From JAZIHH01 sp036678685 (GTDB taxonomy: Bacteria > Bacillota > UBA4882 > UBA10575), in contig JAZIHH010000028.1 of NCBI GenBank assembly GCA_036678685.1, positions 62,001 through 126,000 of the forward strand: a stretch of 64,000 nucleotides of DNA. The letters run 5' to 3'. The notes under the pieces are model-generated. The model was given only the letters and a program-made list of their open reading frames with translations. It was not told the DNA's origin and did no database searches. Of the stretch, positions 43,117 through 51,241 are shown one piece after another. The translations under genes and the position numbers were made by a program. Every line of letters begins with the position of its first letter. Within the stretch, counting starts at the first letter, position 1.

Positions 43117-45477
43117 ATGCATTTGTTTAAAACCCCCGAAAAATATTTCAAAGTTGACCCTTGGCTGGTGATTGAGGAGGGATTTGACCCGGCCCGGCAG
43201 CGGTTGTCCGAATCAATTTTTTCGTTAGCCAATGAATTTATGTGCGTGCGGGGTTATTTTGAGGAAGGTTATTCCGGCGATCATCTCTTGGGCAGTTACT
43301 TCAGCCAACTCTACGAGATCATGGATATTAAGCACCCGCAAGTATTTAAAGGCTTTATCACCGAAGGCGCTACGATGATCAATGCGGTGGACTGGCTATA
43401 TACCAGGATTAGCATTGATGGAGAAGAATTGGATCTGGCCAAGGTTAAATTTTCCGGTTTCCGGAGGATCCTTGATTTACGCAACGCTACTTTAAAACGG
43501 GAATTTGTCTGGACAACTTCACAAAATAAACAACTGCGGGTTACTTTTTTGCGGTTTACCGATATGGCAAAGACGGCCCGGGGATGTCAGCGGATTATTT
43601 TTGAGCCGTTGAATTTCTCCGGCGAAATCAAGGTCTGTTCCGGTTTGGATTTTGATACCATTTACGAACTGGCTGCCGGCTGGGATCAAACCCAGGAAAC
43701 CGGATCCAGCCGGGAGAAGAAAGGAAACCTTAATTTTTGGGAATGTGTACGGAAAGAGTTTACAGAGGGGTTATACTGTATCCAGGCCCGTACCCTAAGG
43801 AGTAAGATCAATTTGTTCTCCAGTTTCCGGTTGGTTTCTGACCAGACGATCAACCCGCGCATGGTGGAACGGGAAAAGTTTGTCGGCGCCGAGTTTTCGC
43901 TACAACTTCAGCAAAAGAAGACCGCTGCTATCGACAAGATAGTGGTGAACTACTGGGAAGAAAAGGGTGATAGCGAGCAGGTTTGGCAGAACGGTCTAAG
44001 TCTGGCGAGAAAGTATTCGGCTGTCACCTATGAGCAGGCCTTGAAAAAGCACCAACAACACTGGGCCGATTTTTGGCGGCGGATGGATATTGAAATCCAA
44101 GGCGATCCCGAACTGCAACAAGGGGTACGCTATTCCTTATATACGGTGTACAGTAACTATCATGGCGAGAGTGACCGGCGGAACGTGATTTGCAAGTTGG
44201 CCGGCGAAGTATACAACGGGGTTAATTTCTGGGATACAGAGATTTATTGTCACCGGATGTACATGTTCCTCAACCCGGAGATCGCCCGCAAACTACTGAT
44301 GTATCGCTATCATCATCTCCCCAAAGCCATAGAAAACGCCAAACGCCTTGATTTAGAGGGTGCCCGCTATCCTTTCTCCACCATAACCGGGGCTGAAGAG
44401 ATGGGGACTTGGCAACATGTGGACCTGGAGATTCATCAAAACTTGGCGATTTATTATGCGATCTGGCATTATGATAAGGTCTGCCGAGACAAACAGTTTT
44501 TATACAATGAAGGGATCGAGATGTTGTTGCAAATGTGCCGTTGCATGGCCAGTTGGGGCGGGTGGAGCCCTAAAAAGGGTGATTTTGGTTTTTACGGGGT
44601 CATGGGACCGGACGAGTTCCATATGATGGTTAATCATAACTGTTACACTAATTATATGGCCAAGAAGATGTTCAACTATACACTGGAAGTGCTGGCGGAG
44701 ATGAAACAGAATGCTCCGGATTTATACGAAGCGGCCGTCAAGAAAGTGCAGTTGTCCCCGGAAGAAACCGCCAACTGGAGGTTGATGGCGGAAAAGATGC
44801 GGATTTTAAAGGATGAAGAAACGGGTATTTATGAACAACATGACGGGTATTTTGATCTCCCGCATATTGACGTGAAAAGTATTCCCATGTCCCAAATACC
44901 CCTCTATAAACATTGGGCTTATATCAAAATATTCCGGTACAACATAATTAAACAGCCGGATTTCCTTAACCTACTCTACTTCTTCAGTCAAGACTTCACC
45001 ATGGAAGAGAAAAAAGCCAATTATGAATTTTATGAAGCCAGGACTTGCCATGAATCATCTTTATCCCCTTCCTTACACGGAATTTTAGCGGCAGAGTTGG
45101 GGAAAATGGATGAAGCATACAAATTTTTCGCTTATGCCGCCCGGCTGGATTTGGATAATTATAACCGCAATACGGAACAGGGAATCCATTCATCATCGGC
45201 GGCCGGGGTTTGGGCTGGGGTAGTTTTTGGTTTTGGCGGATTACGGACCGATGGCGATCGATTGATGTTTAACCCTAAAATCCCGGAACAGTGGGAGTCT
45301 TACCGGTTCCGAATCAGTTATACCGGTTCATTGTTGGAAGTATCAGTTACGCAGAAGGAAGCGGTATTTCAAATAATTGAAGGGGAGCCTGTTTTCCTTG
45401 AGGTTTACGGGGAACCGGTTGAGGTTACGGTGGAGGGTGTAACAATTAAGCCAATAGGCTCAGGAGCCGGCGGTTAA
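43117..45477 (+). CDS. Glycoside hydrolase family 65 disaccharide phosphorylase
   Basis: A 786-residue GH65 enzyme: N-terminal beta-sandwich (~15-280, ESIFSLANEFMCVRGYFEEGY), an (alpha/alpha)6 catalytic barrel (~330-690) and a small C-terminal beta domain. The general acid Glu is in GVMGPDEFHMMVNHNCYTN. The phosphate-binding region is expected around ARTCHESSLSPSLHG. GH65 enzymes phosphorolyse alpha-glucosides (maltose, trehalose, kojibiose, nigerose, glucosylglycerol, glucosylrhamnose) to beta-glucose-1-phosphate and the other sugar. Specificity cannot be read here. No signal peptide, so the disaccharide is imported first. No beta-phosphoglucomutase gene is adjacent, which is unusual for GH65 loci. 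Confidence 0.92.
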   Translation: MHLFKTPEKYFKVDPWLVIEEGFDPARQRLSESIFSLANEFMCVRGYFEEGYSGDHLLGSYFSQLYEIMDIKHPQVFKGFITEGATMINAVDWLYTRISIDGEELDLAKVKFSGFRRILDLRNATLKREFVWTTSQNKQLRVTFLRFTDMAKTARGCQRIIFEPLNFSGEIKVCSGLDFDTIYELAAGWDQTQETGSSREKKGNLNFWECVRKEFTEGLYCIQARTLRSKINLFSSFRLVSDQTINPRMVEREKFVGAEFSLQLQQKKTAAIDKIVVNYWEEKGDSEQVWQNGLSLARKYSAVTYEQALKKHQQHWADFWRRMDIEIQGDPELQQGVRYSLYTVYSNYHGESDRRNVICKLAGEVYNGVNFWDTEIYCHRMYMFLNPEIARKLLMYRYHHLPKAIENAKRLDLEGARYPFSTITGAEEMGTWQHVDLEIHQNLAIYYAIWHYDKVCRDKQFLYNEGIEMLLQMCRCMASWGGWSPKKGDFGFYGVMGPDEFHMMVNHNCYTNYMAKKMFNYTLEVLAEMKQNAPDLYEAAVKKVQLSPEETANWRLMAEKMRILKDEETGIYEQHDGYFDLPHIDVKSIPMSQIPLYKHWAYIKIFRYNIIKQPDFLNLLYFFSQDFTMEEKKANYEFYEARTCHESSLSPSLHGILAAELGKMDEAYKFFAYAARLDLDNYNRNTEQGIHSSSAAGVWAGVVFGFGGLRTDGDRLMFNPKIPEQWESYRFRISYTGSLLEVSVTQKEAVFQIIEGEPVFLEVYGEPVEVTVEGVTIKPIGSGAGG

Positions 45478-45520
45478 GTCAACAAAAAGTGGAGGAAAGC
45501 TCGGCAGGGAAAGGGATGGG

Positions 45521-46363
45521 ATGATGGCCCTTGTGACACTAAACCAACTCTTGGCAATGGATTATGCGGGAGCGATTTGCGGGTTTAATTTTGTTAATCT
45601 GGAAACGGCAAAAGCAATTATTTCCGGTGCGGAGGAGTTGGGGGCACCGGTAATTTTGATGGTAACCGAGGGCGGGGTCAAATATGCCGGGCTGGATTAT
45701 ATTGCGGCGATTGGAAAGGTGGCGGCGGAAAACGGGAAGATCCCTGTCGCTTTGCATCTTGACCATTGCACTAATTTTGAATTGTTGGTTCAAGCGATTA
45801 AATCCGGATTTACCTCTGTAATGATTGACGGTTCTCATTTACCCTTTGCTGAAAACCTGAAGTTGACCAAAGAAGTGGTCCGGGTGGCGCATGCGGCCGG
45901 GGTATCGGTCGAAGCCGAACTTGGCCGGATCGGGGGGAAGGAAGATAACATAGAGATTAAAACGGCAGAAGCGTTTATGACTGATCCTGATGAGGCAATG
46001 GAATTTGTCGCGGCAACGAATGTTGATTGTTTGGCGGTGGCGATCGGGACGAGTCACGGTATATATAAAGGCGAGCCCAATTTGAACTTGGCGTTATTGG
46101 AGAAACTTAAATCCATCTTGGATATTCCTTTGGTGTTGCATGGTGGTTCGGGACTTCCTGACGTTGTGGTGAAAAAGGTGGTGGAAATAGGAATCCGTAA
46201 GTTTAACGTCTGGACGGAACTGGCTTTCGCGCATACCAATAGAATCCGAAGGGTTTTAAAGGAACAACCCGAGCTTTATGATTCGCGTTCTCTTTTTAAG
46301 CCGGCGATTGAAGCCATGAAAGAAGTAGTTAAAAGCAAGATTTTATTGACCCGGGCTGGTTAA
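45521..46363 (+). CDS. Class II fructose/tagatose-bisphosphate aldolase
   Basis: A 280-residue zinc aldolase of the FbaA/GatY/KbaY family. It has GAICGFNFVNLETAKAI, the zinc and catalytic segment VALHLDHCTNFE, HAAGVSVEAELGRIGG, GTSHGIYKG and PLVLHGGSGLP. It cleaves a ketohexose bisphosphate into dihydroxyacetone phosphate and glyceraldehyde-3-phosphate. Its position after PfkB kinase and a GatD-like dehydrogenase suggests tagatose-1,6-bisphosphate. Two adjacent ATGs (45521, 45524) are possible starts. It ends the operon. Confidence 0.92.
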   Translation: MMALVTLNQLLAMDYAGAICGFNFVNLETAKAIISGAEELGAPVILMVTEGGVKYAGLDYIAAIGKVAAENGKIPVALHLDHCTNFELLVQAIKSGFTSVMIDGSHLPFAENLKLTKEVVRVAHAAGVSVEAELGRIGGKEDNIEIKTAEAFMTDPDEAMEFVAATNVDCLAVAIGTSHGIYKGEPNLNLALLEKLKSILDIPLVLHGGSGLPDVVVKKVVEIGIRKFNVWTELAFAHTNRIRRVLKEQPELYDSRSLFKPAIEAMKEVVKSKILLTRAG

Positions 46364-46417
46364 CCCCCGGTTTTTAACATTTGCCTTAATACCAGTTCCA
46401 GTTGTTTCTTGTATAAC

Positions 46418-46441
46418 AAACCCTGCAAATGCAGGGTTTTG
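46418..46441 (+). terminator. Terminator after the aldolase gene
   Basis: AAACCCTGC (46418-46426) pairs with GCAGGGTTT (46431-46439) around AAAT, followed by a short T stretch. The end of the GH65 operon is about 55 bases upstream. Confidence 0.65.
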
Positions 46442-46725
46442 CTATTGTTGTACCGCTTGTGATTATACTCTTCTCTCCTTTGACGGCAGCGTTTTTCCAG
46501 GTAATGCCGGAAAAGGAAATCTATGAGCCGGGGGATCTTGAAAGCGGGGCTGCCTGGGAAGCGAAAGTCCGCCAAGTGTTTGCCGGAAATGAGGGGATTT
46601 TGGGGCAGTTCGATGAGTTATTGCGTGAGGTGAGAGCGGACACAAAAGGGGAAACTGGTTGGTTTATTGGGGCTCAATGGGGCGGGAAAACGGGGCGGGA
46701 GGCGCTCCCGTCCGCGTCAGGATAG
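46429..46725 (+). CDS. Small hypothetical protein or gene remnant
   Basis: An open frame of up to 98 codons between the aldolase terminator and the convergent lacI gene. From ATG 46429 it would have a hydrophobic N-terminus (FAIVVPLVIILFSPLTAAFF); from ATG 46504 only the charged part (MPEKEIYEPGDLESGAAWEA onward, ending GGKTGREALPSASG). The composition is protein-like, but there is no good SD, the first start lies inside the terminator hairpin, and the end overlaps lacI by nine bases. No family recognised. It may be the tail of a lost gene. Confidence 0.3.
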   Translation: MQGFAIVVPLVIILFSPLTAAFFQVMPEKEIYEPGDLESGAAWEAKVRQVFAGNEGILGQFDELLREVRADTKGETGWFIGAQWGGKTGREALPSASG

Positions 46726-47730
46726 TTGTTTGCAGCTTTTACGGATCACAAGTTCACTGGGGACCAGGACCTTTTTAGGGATCTTCCGCTCTTTCTCGAT
46801 TCTTTCCTTCAGAAGGTCGATGGCGGTGAGCGCCATAAAGTTGATGTGAACACGGATCGTGGTCAGCGGCGGGGTTAAATACTTGGAGGTAACCAGGTCG
46901 TTAAAGCCGATGATGCTGATCTGGTCGGGAACGTTAATGTTGGCTTCGTGTAAAGCCCGGAGCGCGCCGGTGGCCATCGTGTCGTTGGCGATCAGGAAGG
47001 CGGTTGGGAGGTGCGGCGCGGACAGGACCTGCCGCATGACATTATAGCCTTCCTCGTACGAGATGCGGCAACCCATATAGACATAGGCGGGATTGAAGAG
47101 ATTATATTCTTCCATGATACTGATAAACTCTTTTTTCCGGTTGTCGACGGTCTGCTCCTTGCGGTCGCCGACCACGGCCCCGCCGATAAAGCCAATCTGG
47201 GTGTGGCCCAGTTCGATCAGGTATTGGATGGCTTCGGTGATCCCCAACCGGAAATTGATGGTCACCGAATCATACAGCTTTTCCTGGGGGGAAGAGTCGA
47301 CAAAGACGATGTTTGGTGTATAGGTGGCCATTTCGGCGATCTCCGCCGGGGCGAACTTGCCTATCGCCACGATCCCGTCCAGATCATCAACCATCACCTG
47401 GTAACGGCCGTTATTTTTGGTGATCTTGAAAGTATTGATGTTGGCGAGGGCACATTCCTTTTCGATGGTGGTCATCAGGTAGAGGTAATAGGGATCGTCC
47501 AGCAGTTCGCTCTCGGTATACCAGTCGATAATAGCAAAATTCAGCCGCGTTTTGTTGCTTTGGTTCTTCTTGCGGTCCCGCATGGGCACATACTCCAACT
47601 CATCGGCAATCTCGAAAATCTTCATTTTTGTCTCCGGGGAGACCGCGAGGGTGTGGTCGTGATTCAGGACGCGGGAGACCGTTGCCGGGGAGACTCCTGC
47701 TCTTTTTGCAATGTCTTTGATCGTAGCCAT
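46717..47730 (-). CDS. LacI-family transcriptional regulator of the GH2 operon (EbgR/MsmR-like)
   Basis: A 337-residue LacI/GalR repressor. HTH ATIKDIAKRAGVSPATVSRV, a longer effector domain with AIIDWYTESELLDDPYYL near the start, FIANDTMATGALRAL-like and IIGFNDLVTSKYL later. It is divergent from a sugar importer plus GH2 glycosidase, so it presumably controls them. It resembles EbgR/MsmR regulators, which sit next to beta- or alpha-galactosidase genes. ATG 47730 follows AAGAAAGGGTC. Its promoter and candidate sites are in 47731-48074. Confidence 0.9.
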   Translation of the reverse strand: MATIKDIAKRAGVSPATVSRVLNHDHTLAVSPETKMKIFEIADELEYVPMRDRKKNQSNKTRLNFAIIDWYTESELLDDPYYLYLMTTIEKECALANINTFKITKNNGRYQVMVDDLDGIVAIGKFAPAEIAEMATYTPNIVFVDSSPQEKLYDSVTINFRLGITEAIQYLIELGHTQIGFIGGAVVGDRKEQTVDNRKKEFISIMEEYNLFNPAYVYMGCRISYEEGYNVMRQVLSAPHLPTAFLIANDTMATGALRALHEANINVPDQISIIGFNDLVTSKYLTPPLTTIRVHINFMALTAIDLLKERIEKERKIPKKVLVPSELVIRKSCKQLS

Positions 47731-47764
47731 CAGTCGACCCTTTCTTTAAACGTTGTTTTTCTTC

Positions 47765-47811
47765 ATTATAATCTATCGGCAATAATTTGGCAACCAGATA
47801 TTTTAGTAAAA
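47765..47811 (-). promoter_or_regulatory. Promoter of the divergent lacI gene with upstream TTTTAGTAAAA motif
   Basis: On the minus strand TTGCCA (47793-47788), 17-base spacer, TATAAT (47770-47765). The near-palindrome TTTTAGTAAAA lies at 47801-47811, eight bases upstream of the -35. An AAACGTT half-site sits between promoter and ATG (about 47743-47750). Confidence 0.75.
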
Positions 47812-47976
47812 ATTTATCAACCAAGCTGTTCGGCGAAGAGTAGCAAAGGCTAGTCCAAACTGGATTGTCGCGCAGTAAAAACGGAAAACGGACTGAAGAC
47901 GGCTTTTGGGTTGGCGAAAAACAGCAGGCCAAGCCGGGGGAAACCGTTTCTGGGTGTGACCGGCTCTTTAATAAAT

Positions 47977-48021
47977 TTTTAGTAAAAATATATTGACAAT
48001 TTGTTAAATCTGCCTTAATAT
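47977..48021 (+). promoter_or_regulatory. Promoter of the GH2 sugar operon with upstream TTTTAGTAAAA motif
   Basis: TTGACA (47993-47998), 17-base spacer, TAATAT (48016-48021). The same TTTTAGTAAAA lies at 47977-47987, five bases upstream of the -35. The two copies in this divergent region are 176 bases apart and hold mirror-like positions relative to their promoters. Confidence 0.75.
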
Positions 48022-48074
48022 TTACTTGAGACGCCAAGTCGGGTCGAACAAAAAATTTTAAGGAGGGGAAATGT

Positions 48075-49349
48075 ATGAAGAGGGTATTATCCTTGATGTT
48101 GGTCGTGCTGATGGTTCTGTTGGCGTTCGGACCGCTCGGGATGGCCGCCGAAAAGAAAGAAAAACTCACCATCTGGGCCTGGGATCCGAACTTTAACATC
48201 CCGGTGATGGCGGAAGCCAAGGCGCGTTACCAGAAGATCAATCCCAATGTCGAGATTGAGATCGTGGAGATGGCCAAGGCCGACGTGGAGCAGAAGCTCA
48301 ATACGGTCCTGGCCTCCGGGGTACGGGCCGGGCTGCCCGATATCGTCCTGATTGAGGACTATAACGCCCAGAAATACCTCCAGGCGTATCCCGGCGCGTT
48401 TGCGGATCTGACCGAAGCAATCAACTTCAAAGACTTTGCCGCGTACAAAACCGAACTTATGACCTTGAACAATAAGATCTACGGGATCCCCTTTGACTCC
48501 GGCGTCACGGCCATGTTTTACCGCCGGGACATCCTGGCCCAAGCGGGCTATAAGCCGGAGGATCTGAACGACATAACCTGGGATGAGTTGATCGAGATCG
48601 GGAAGCAAGTCAAACAGAAGACCGGGAAAGCTCTGGTCGGGTTTGATCCCTCCGACGGCGGTCTGATCCGGATTATGATGCAGTCCGCCGGTACCTGGTA
48701 CTTTGATGAAAACGGTAAGCCCAATATTGTGAAGAACGAAGCGCTCCGGGAGGCCTTCATGATCTACAAAAAGATTATGGAGGCCGGGGTGATCAAGCAA
48801 ACCAGCGGTTGGAACGAATGGGTAGCCAGCTTCAATAACGGCGAGACCGCGGTGGTTGTCACCGGCTGCTGGATCATCGGTTCGATTAAGGCGGAGGCGA
48901 GCCAAGCCGGGCTGTGGGGCGTGGCGCCCACACCGCGTTTGAACCTGAAAACGTCGGTGAACTATTCCAACTTGGGCGGTTCCAGTTGGTATGTCCTGGC
49001 CCGGTCGCAAAACCCCGATTTGGCGATCGATTTCATGAAGAACATTTTTGCGGCGGATACGGACTTTTACCAGAAGATCCTGGTCGGTCAAGGTGCGATC
49101 GGTACTTATCTCCCGGCCCAGGGCGGACCGGCCTTTACGGAACCGGATCCCTTCTTCGACGGGCAAAAGGTCTATGCGGACCTGGCGGCTTGGATCCGGA
49201 AGATCCCGCCGGTTAATTACGGCGTGTTCACCTATGAAGCCGACTCGGCCTTGATGGCCCAGATGCCGGAGTACCTTGCTGGGAAAATCAACCTTGATAC
49301 CGCCCTGCAAAGAGCGGAGGAACAGCTGGCGAACCAGATTTTCTTCTAA
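48075..49349 (+). CDS. Sugar ABC transporter substrate-binding protein (GH2 operon)
   Basis: A 424-residue family 1 solute-binding protein. Signal peptide KRVLSLMLVVLMVLLAFGP to GMAAEK, no lipobox Cys. Mature KLTIWAWDPNFNIPVMAEAK, GIPFDSGVTAMFYRRDILAQ and the family GWNEWVASFNNGETAVV block. It delivers a glycoside to the two permeases that follow; the adjacent cytoplasmic GH2 enzyme suggests a beta-galactoside or beta-glucuronide. ATG follows AAGGAGGGG. GC content is clearly higher than in the GH65 operon, so the two operons may have different histories. Confidence 0.9.
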   Translation: MKRVLSLMLVVLMVLLAFGPLGMAAEKKEKLTIWAWDPNFNIPVMAEAKARYQKINPNVEIEIVEMAKADVEQKLNTVLASGVRAGLPDIVLIEDYNAQKYLQAYPGAFADLTEAINFKDFAAYKTELMTLNNKIYGIPFDSGVTAMFYRRDILAQAGYKPEDLNDITWDELIEIGKQVKQKTGKALVGFDPSDGGLIRIMMQSAGTWYFDENGKPNIVKNEALREAFMIYKKIMEAGVIKQTSGWNEWVASFNNGETAVVVTGCWIIGSIKAEASQAGLWGVAPTPRLNLKTSVNYSNLGGSSWYVLARSQNPDLAIDFMKNIFAADTDFYQKILVGQGAIGTYLPAQGGPAFTEPDPFFDGQKVYADLAAWIRKIPPVNYGVFTYEADSALMAQMPEYLAGKINLDTALQRAEEQLANQIFF

Positions 49350-49379
49350 GTCTGGATAAGTAAAGAATAAAGAAGGCGG

Positions 49380-49422
49380 AAAGAGGGATAATACCGGATT
49401 TCCTGGCGTATTATTCCTCTTT
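49380..49422. repeat. Hairpin between binding-protein and permease genes (GH2 operon)
   Basis: AAAGAGGGATAATA (49380-49393) pairs with TATTATTCCTCTTT (49409-49422), one G-T pair, loop of 15. It is the third binding-protein/permease junction in the window with such a stem. Confidence 0.82.
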
Positions 49423-49450
49423 CTTTAAACAAAGAAAAAGGTGAGACTGG

Positions 49451-50392
49451 ATGACAGATAAACTAATGATCAAAATGGCAAACCCCAGGCGACCGCGGCG
49501 GAAACTACCCCGGAATGATCGCTATGGCTGGAGCTTTATCTCCCTTGCTGTTGTCATTCTGGCCTTATTCATGCTGTACCCGATTGTGAGTTCCTTTATC
49601 ATGTCGCTCTATGCCCCCCGGCAGGGATTTCAGCCCAAATTTGTTTATTTCAGTAATTACCTGCGGCTCTTTAAAGACCAGGTCTTTTTACAGGCCCTGG
49701 AGAACACCCTCATCTTCTTCATCATCCAAGTGCCGATCATGCTTCTCCTGGCATTGTGTCTAGCCGCGCTCCTCAACAACAAGGCGATTAAACTGCGGGG
49801 CCTGTTCCGGGTGGGAATCTTTCTCCCGGCGGTCACCTCGCTGGTCACCTATTCCACCCTGTTCAAAATGATGTTCAGCCTGGACGGTCTGATCAATAAG
49901 TTTCTCTTGAAGATCCATCTGATCAGTTCCCCCATTCCGTGGCTGTCGGATCCGTTTTGGGCCAAGGTCACCGTGATGATCGCGATGACCTGGCGGTGGA
50001 CGGGGTACAACATGATCTTTTATCTCTCGGGGATGCAGAACATTCCGGATGAACTTTACGAATCCGCCACCATCGACGGGGCCAACTCCTTCCAGCAGTT
50101 AAGCAAGATTACGGTTCCCCTCCTCAAACCGATCATTCTCTTTACGGCGATCACATCGACCATCGGGACGCTCCAACTGTTTGACGAACCAACCAACTTT
50201 GCCTCGGGCGGTGTCACGGCGGCCACAATCGGGCCGGGCAATTCCCTTTTGACGATCGCCGTTTACATCTACAACCTCTGCTTCAAGTACATGCCAAACT
50301 ACTGGTATGCGGCTACCGTCTCTTACGCCATTGTCATTATCGTGGCCATCCTTTCGTTCGTGCAGTTTAAACTGGCAGGTGAGCGTCAATGA
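49451..50392 (+). CDS. Sugar ABC transporter permease (LacF/AraP type)
   Basis: A 313-residue permease: basic cytoplasmic start (NPRRPRRKLPRNDR), six helices, EAA loop ELYESATIDGANSFQQLSKI and a C-terminus with FDEPTNFASGG, which is typical of the LacF/AraP branch. ATG follows AAAAAGGTGAG. It overlaps the next permease gene by four bases (ATGA). The partner has an in-frame stop. Confidence 0.9.
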   Translation: MTDKLMIKMANPRRPRRKLPRNDRYGWSFISLAVVILALFMLYPIVSSFIMSLYAPRQGFQPKFVYFSNYLRLFKDQVFLQALENTLIFFIIQVPIMLLLALCLAALLNNKAIKLRGLFRVGIFLPAVTSLVTYSTLFKMMFSLDGLINKFLLKIHLISSPIPWLSDPFWAKVTVMIAMTWRWTGYNMIFYLSGMQNIPDELYESATIDGANSFQQLSKITVPLLKPIILFTAITSTIGTLQLFDEPTNFASGGVTAATIGPGNSLLTIAVYIYNLCFKYMPNYWYAATVSYAIVIIVAILSFVQFKLAGERQ

Positions 50393-51213
50393 AAATGAAG
50401 ATGAAGCTCATTTTCATCCGTTTGGCCCAGTACCTCTTTTTGGTGGCGGCGTTTGTGATTGCGGTCTTTCCCTTCTACTGAATGGTGGTCGGGTCGACCA
50501 ACAGTGCGGTTGATGTCGTCAAGGGGAAGCTCACCTTTGGCGACCAACTGATCCCCAACCTCCAAAAACTCTTTGCCGATTATGATGTGGGCCATATCTT
50601 CTGGAACTCGTGCAAGGTATCATTTTTGACTCTCTTCGGTCAGCTCTTGATCTCTTCGCTGGCGGCCTATGGCTTTGAGTTCTTCCCGTCAAGGAGGCGC
50701 GAACGGGTTTACAATGCGGTTTTGCTGACGATGATGGTGCCCTTTGCCGCCCTGATGATCCCGCTTTTCCGCCTGATCGTCTGGTTCCGGCTCATCGACA
50801 CCCACGCCGGGTTGATCCTGACGTCGCTGGCCTCAGTCTTCCTGATCTTTTTCTTCCGCCAAAGTTACAAATCGTTTCCGAAGGAGATTATCCAGGCAGC
50901 CCGGGTGGACGGGGCCGGCGAGTTCCGGATCTTCTGGTCGATCGTGGCACCGTCGATGAAGTCGACGTATGCGGCGGCGGCCATCTACTCCTTTATGAAC
51001 AGTTGGAACAGTTACATGTGGCCCCTGATCGTCTTGCAAAGCAATGAGCAGCGCACGATGCAACTGTTGGTCTCCAGCCTGGCCTCGGCCTACTTCCCCG
51101 AGTACGGTGTGATTATGAACGCGATCCTGATCTCAACCTTACCGATGATTATCATCTTCTTCACTTTGCAAAGACAATTTGTGCAAGGCATTACCGGATC
51201 GGTAAAACAATAA
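50389..51213 (+). pseudogene. Sugar ABC transporter permease (MalG/AraQ type) with in-frame TGA
   Basis: From ATG 50389 to TAA 51213 one frame encodes a complete 274-residue permease, but codon 31 is TGA (50479-50481) in AVFPFY-stop-MVVGSTNS. The family nearly always has Trp there (FPFYWM), so a TGG to TGA change fits. The EAA loop EIIQAARVDGAGEFRIFWSI and the tail QRQFVQGITGSVKQ are intact. Restart at ATG 50482, immediately after the stop, would give a 243-residue protein without the first helix; no SD precedes it. Function depends on read-through, restart or sequence error. Confidence 0.87.
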
Positions 51214-51241
51214 ACAATAGAAAAGAAACAGGAGAGGAAAA

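Noticed and set aside
48087..49310. A 407-codon minus-strand open frame
   Set aside because: It lies wholly opposite the sugar-binding-protein gene, has no SD or family motifs, and its His/Asp/Gly-rich composition is typical of the antisense of a GC-rich gene.
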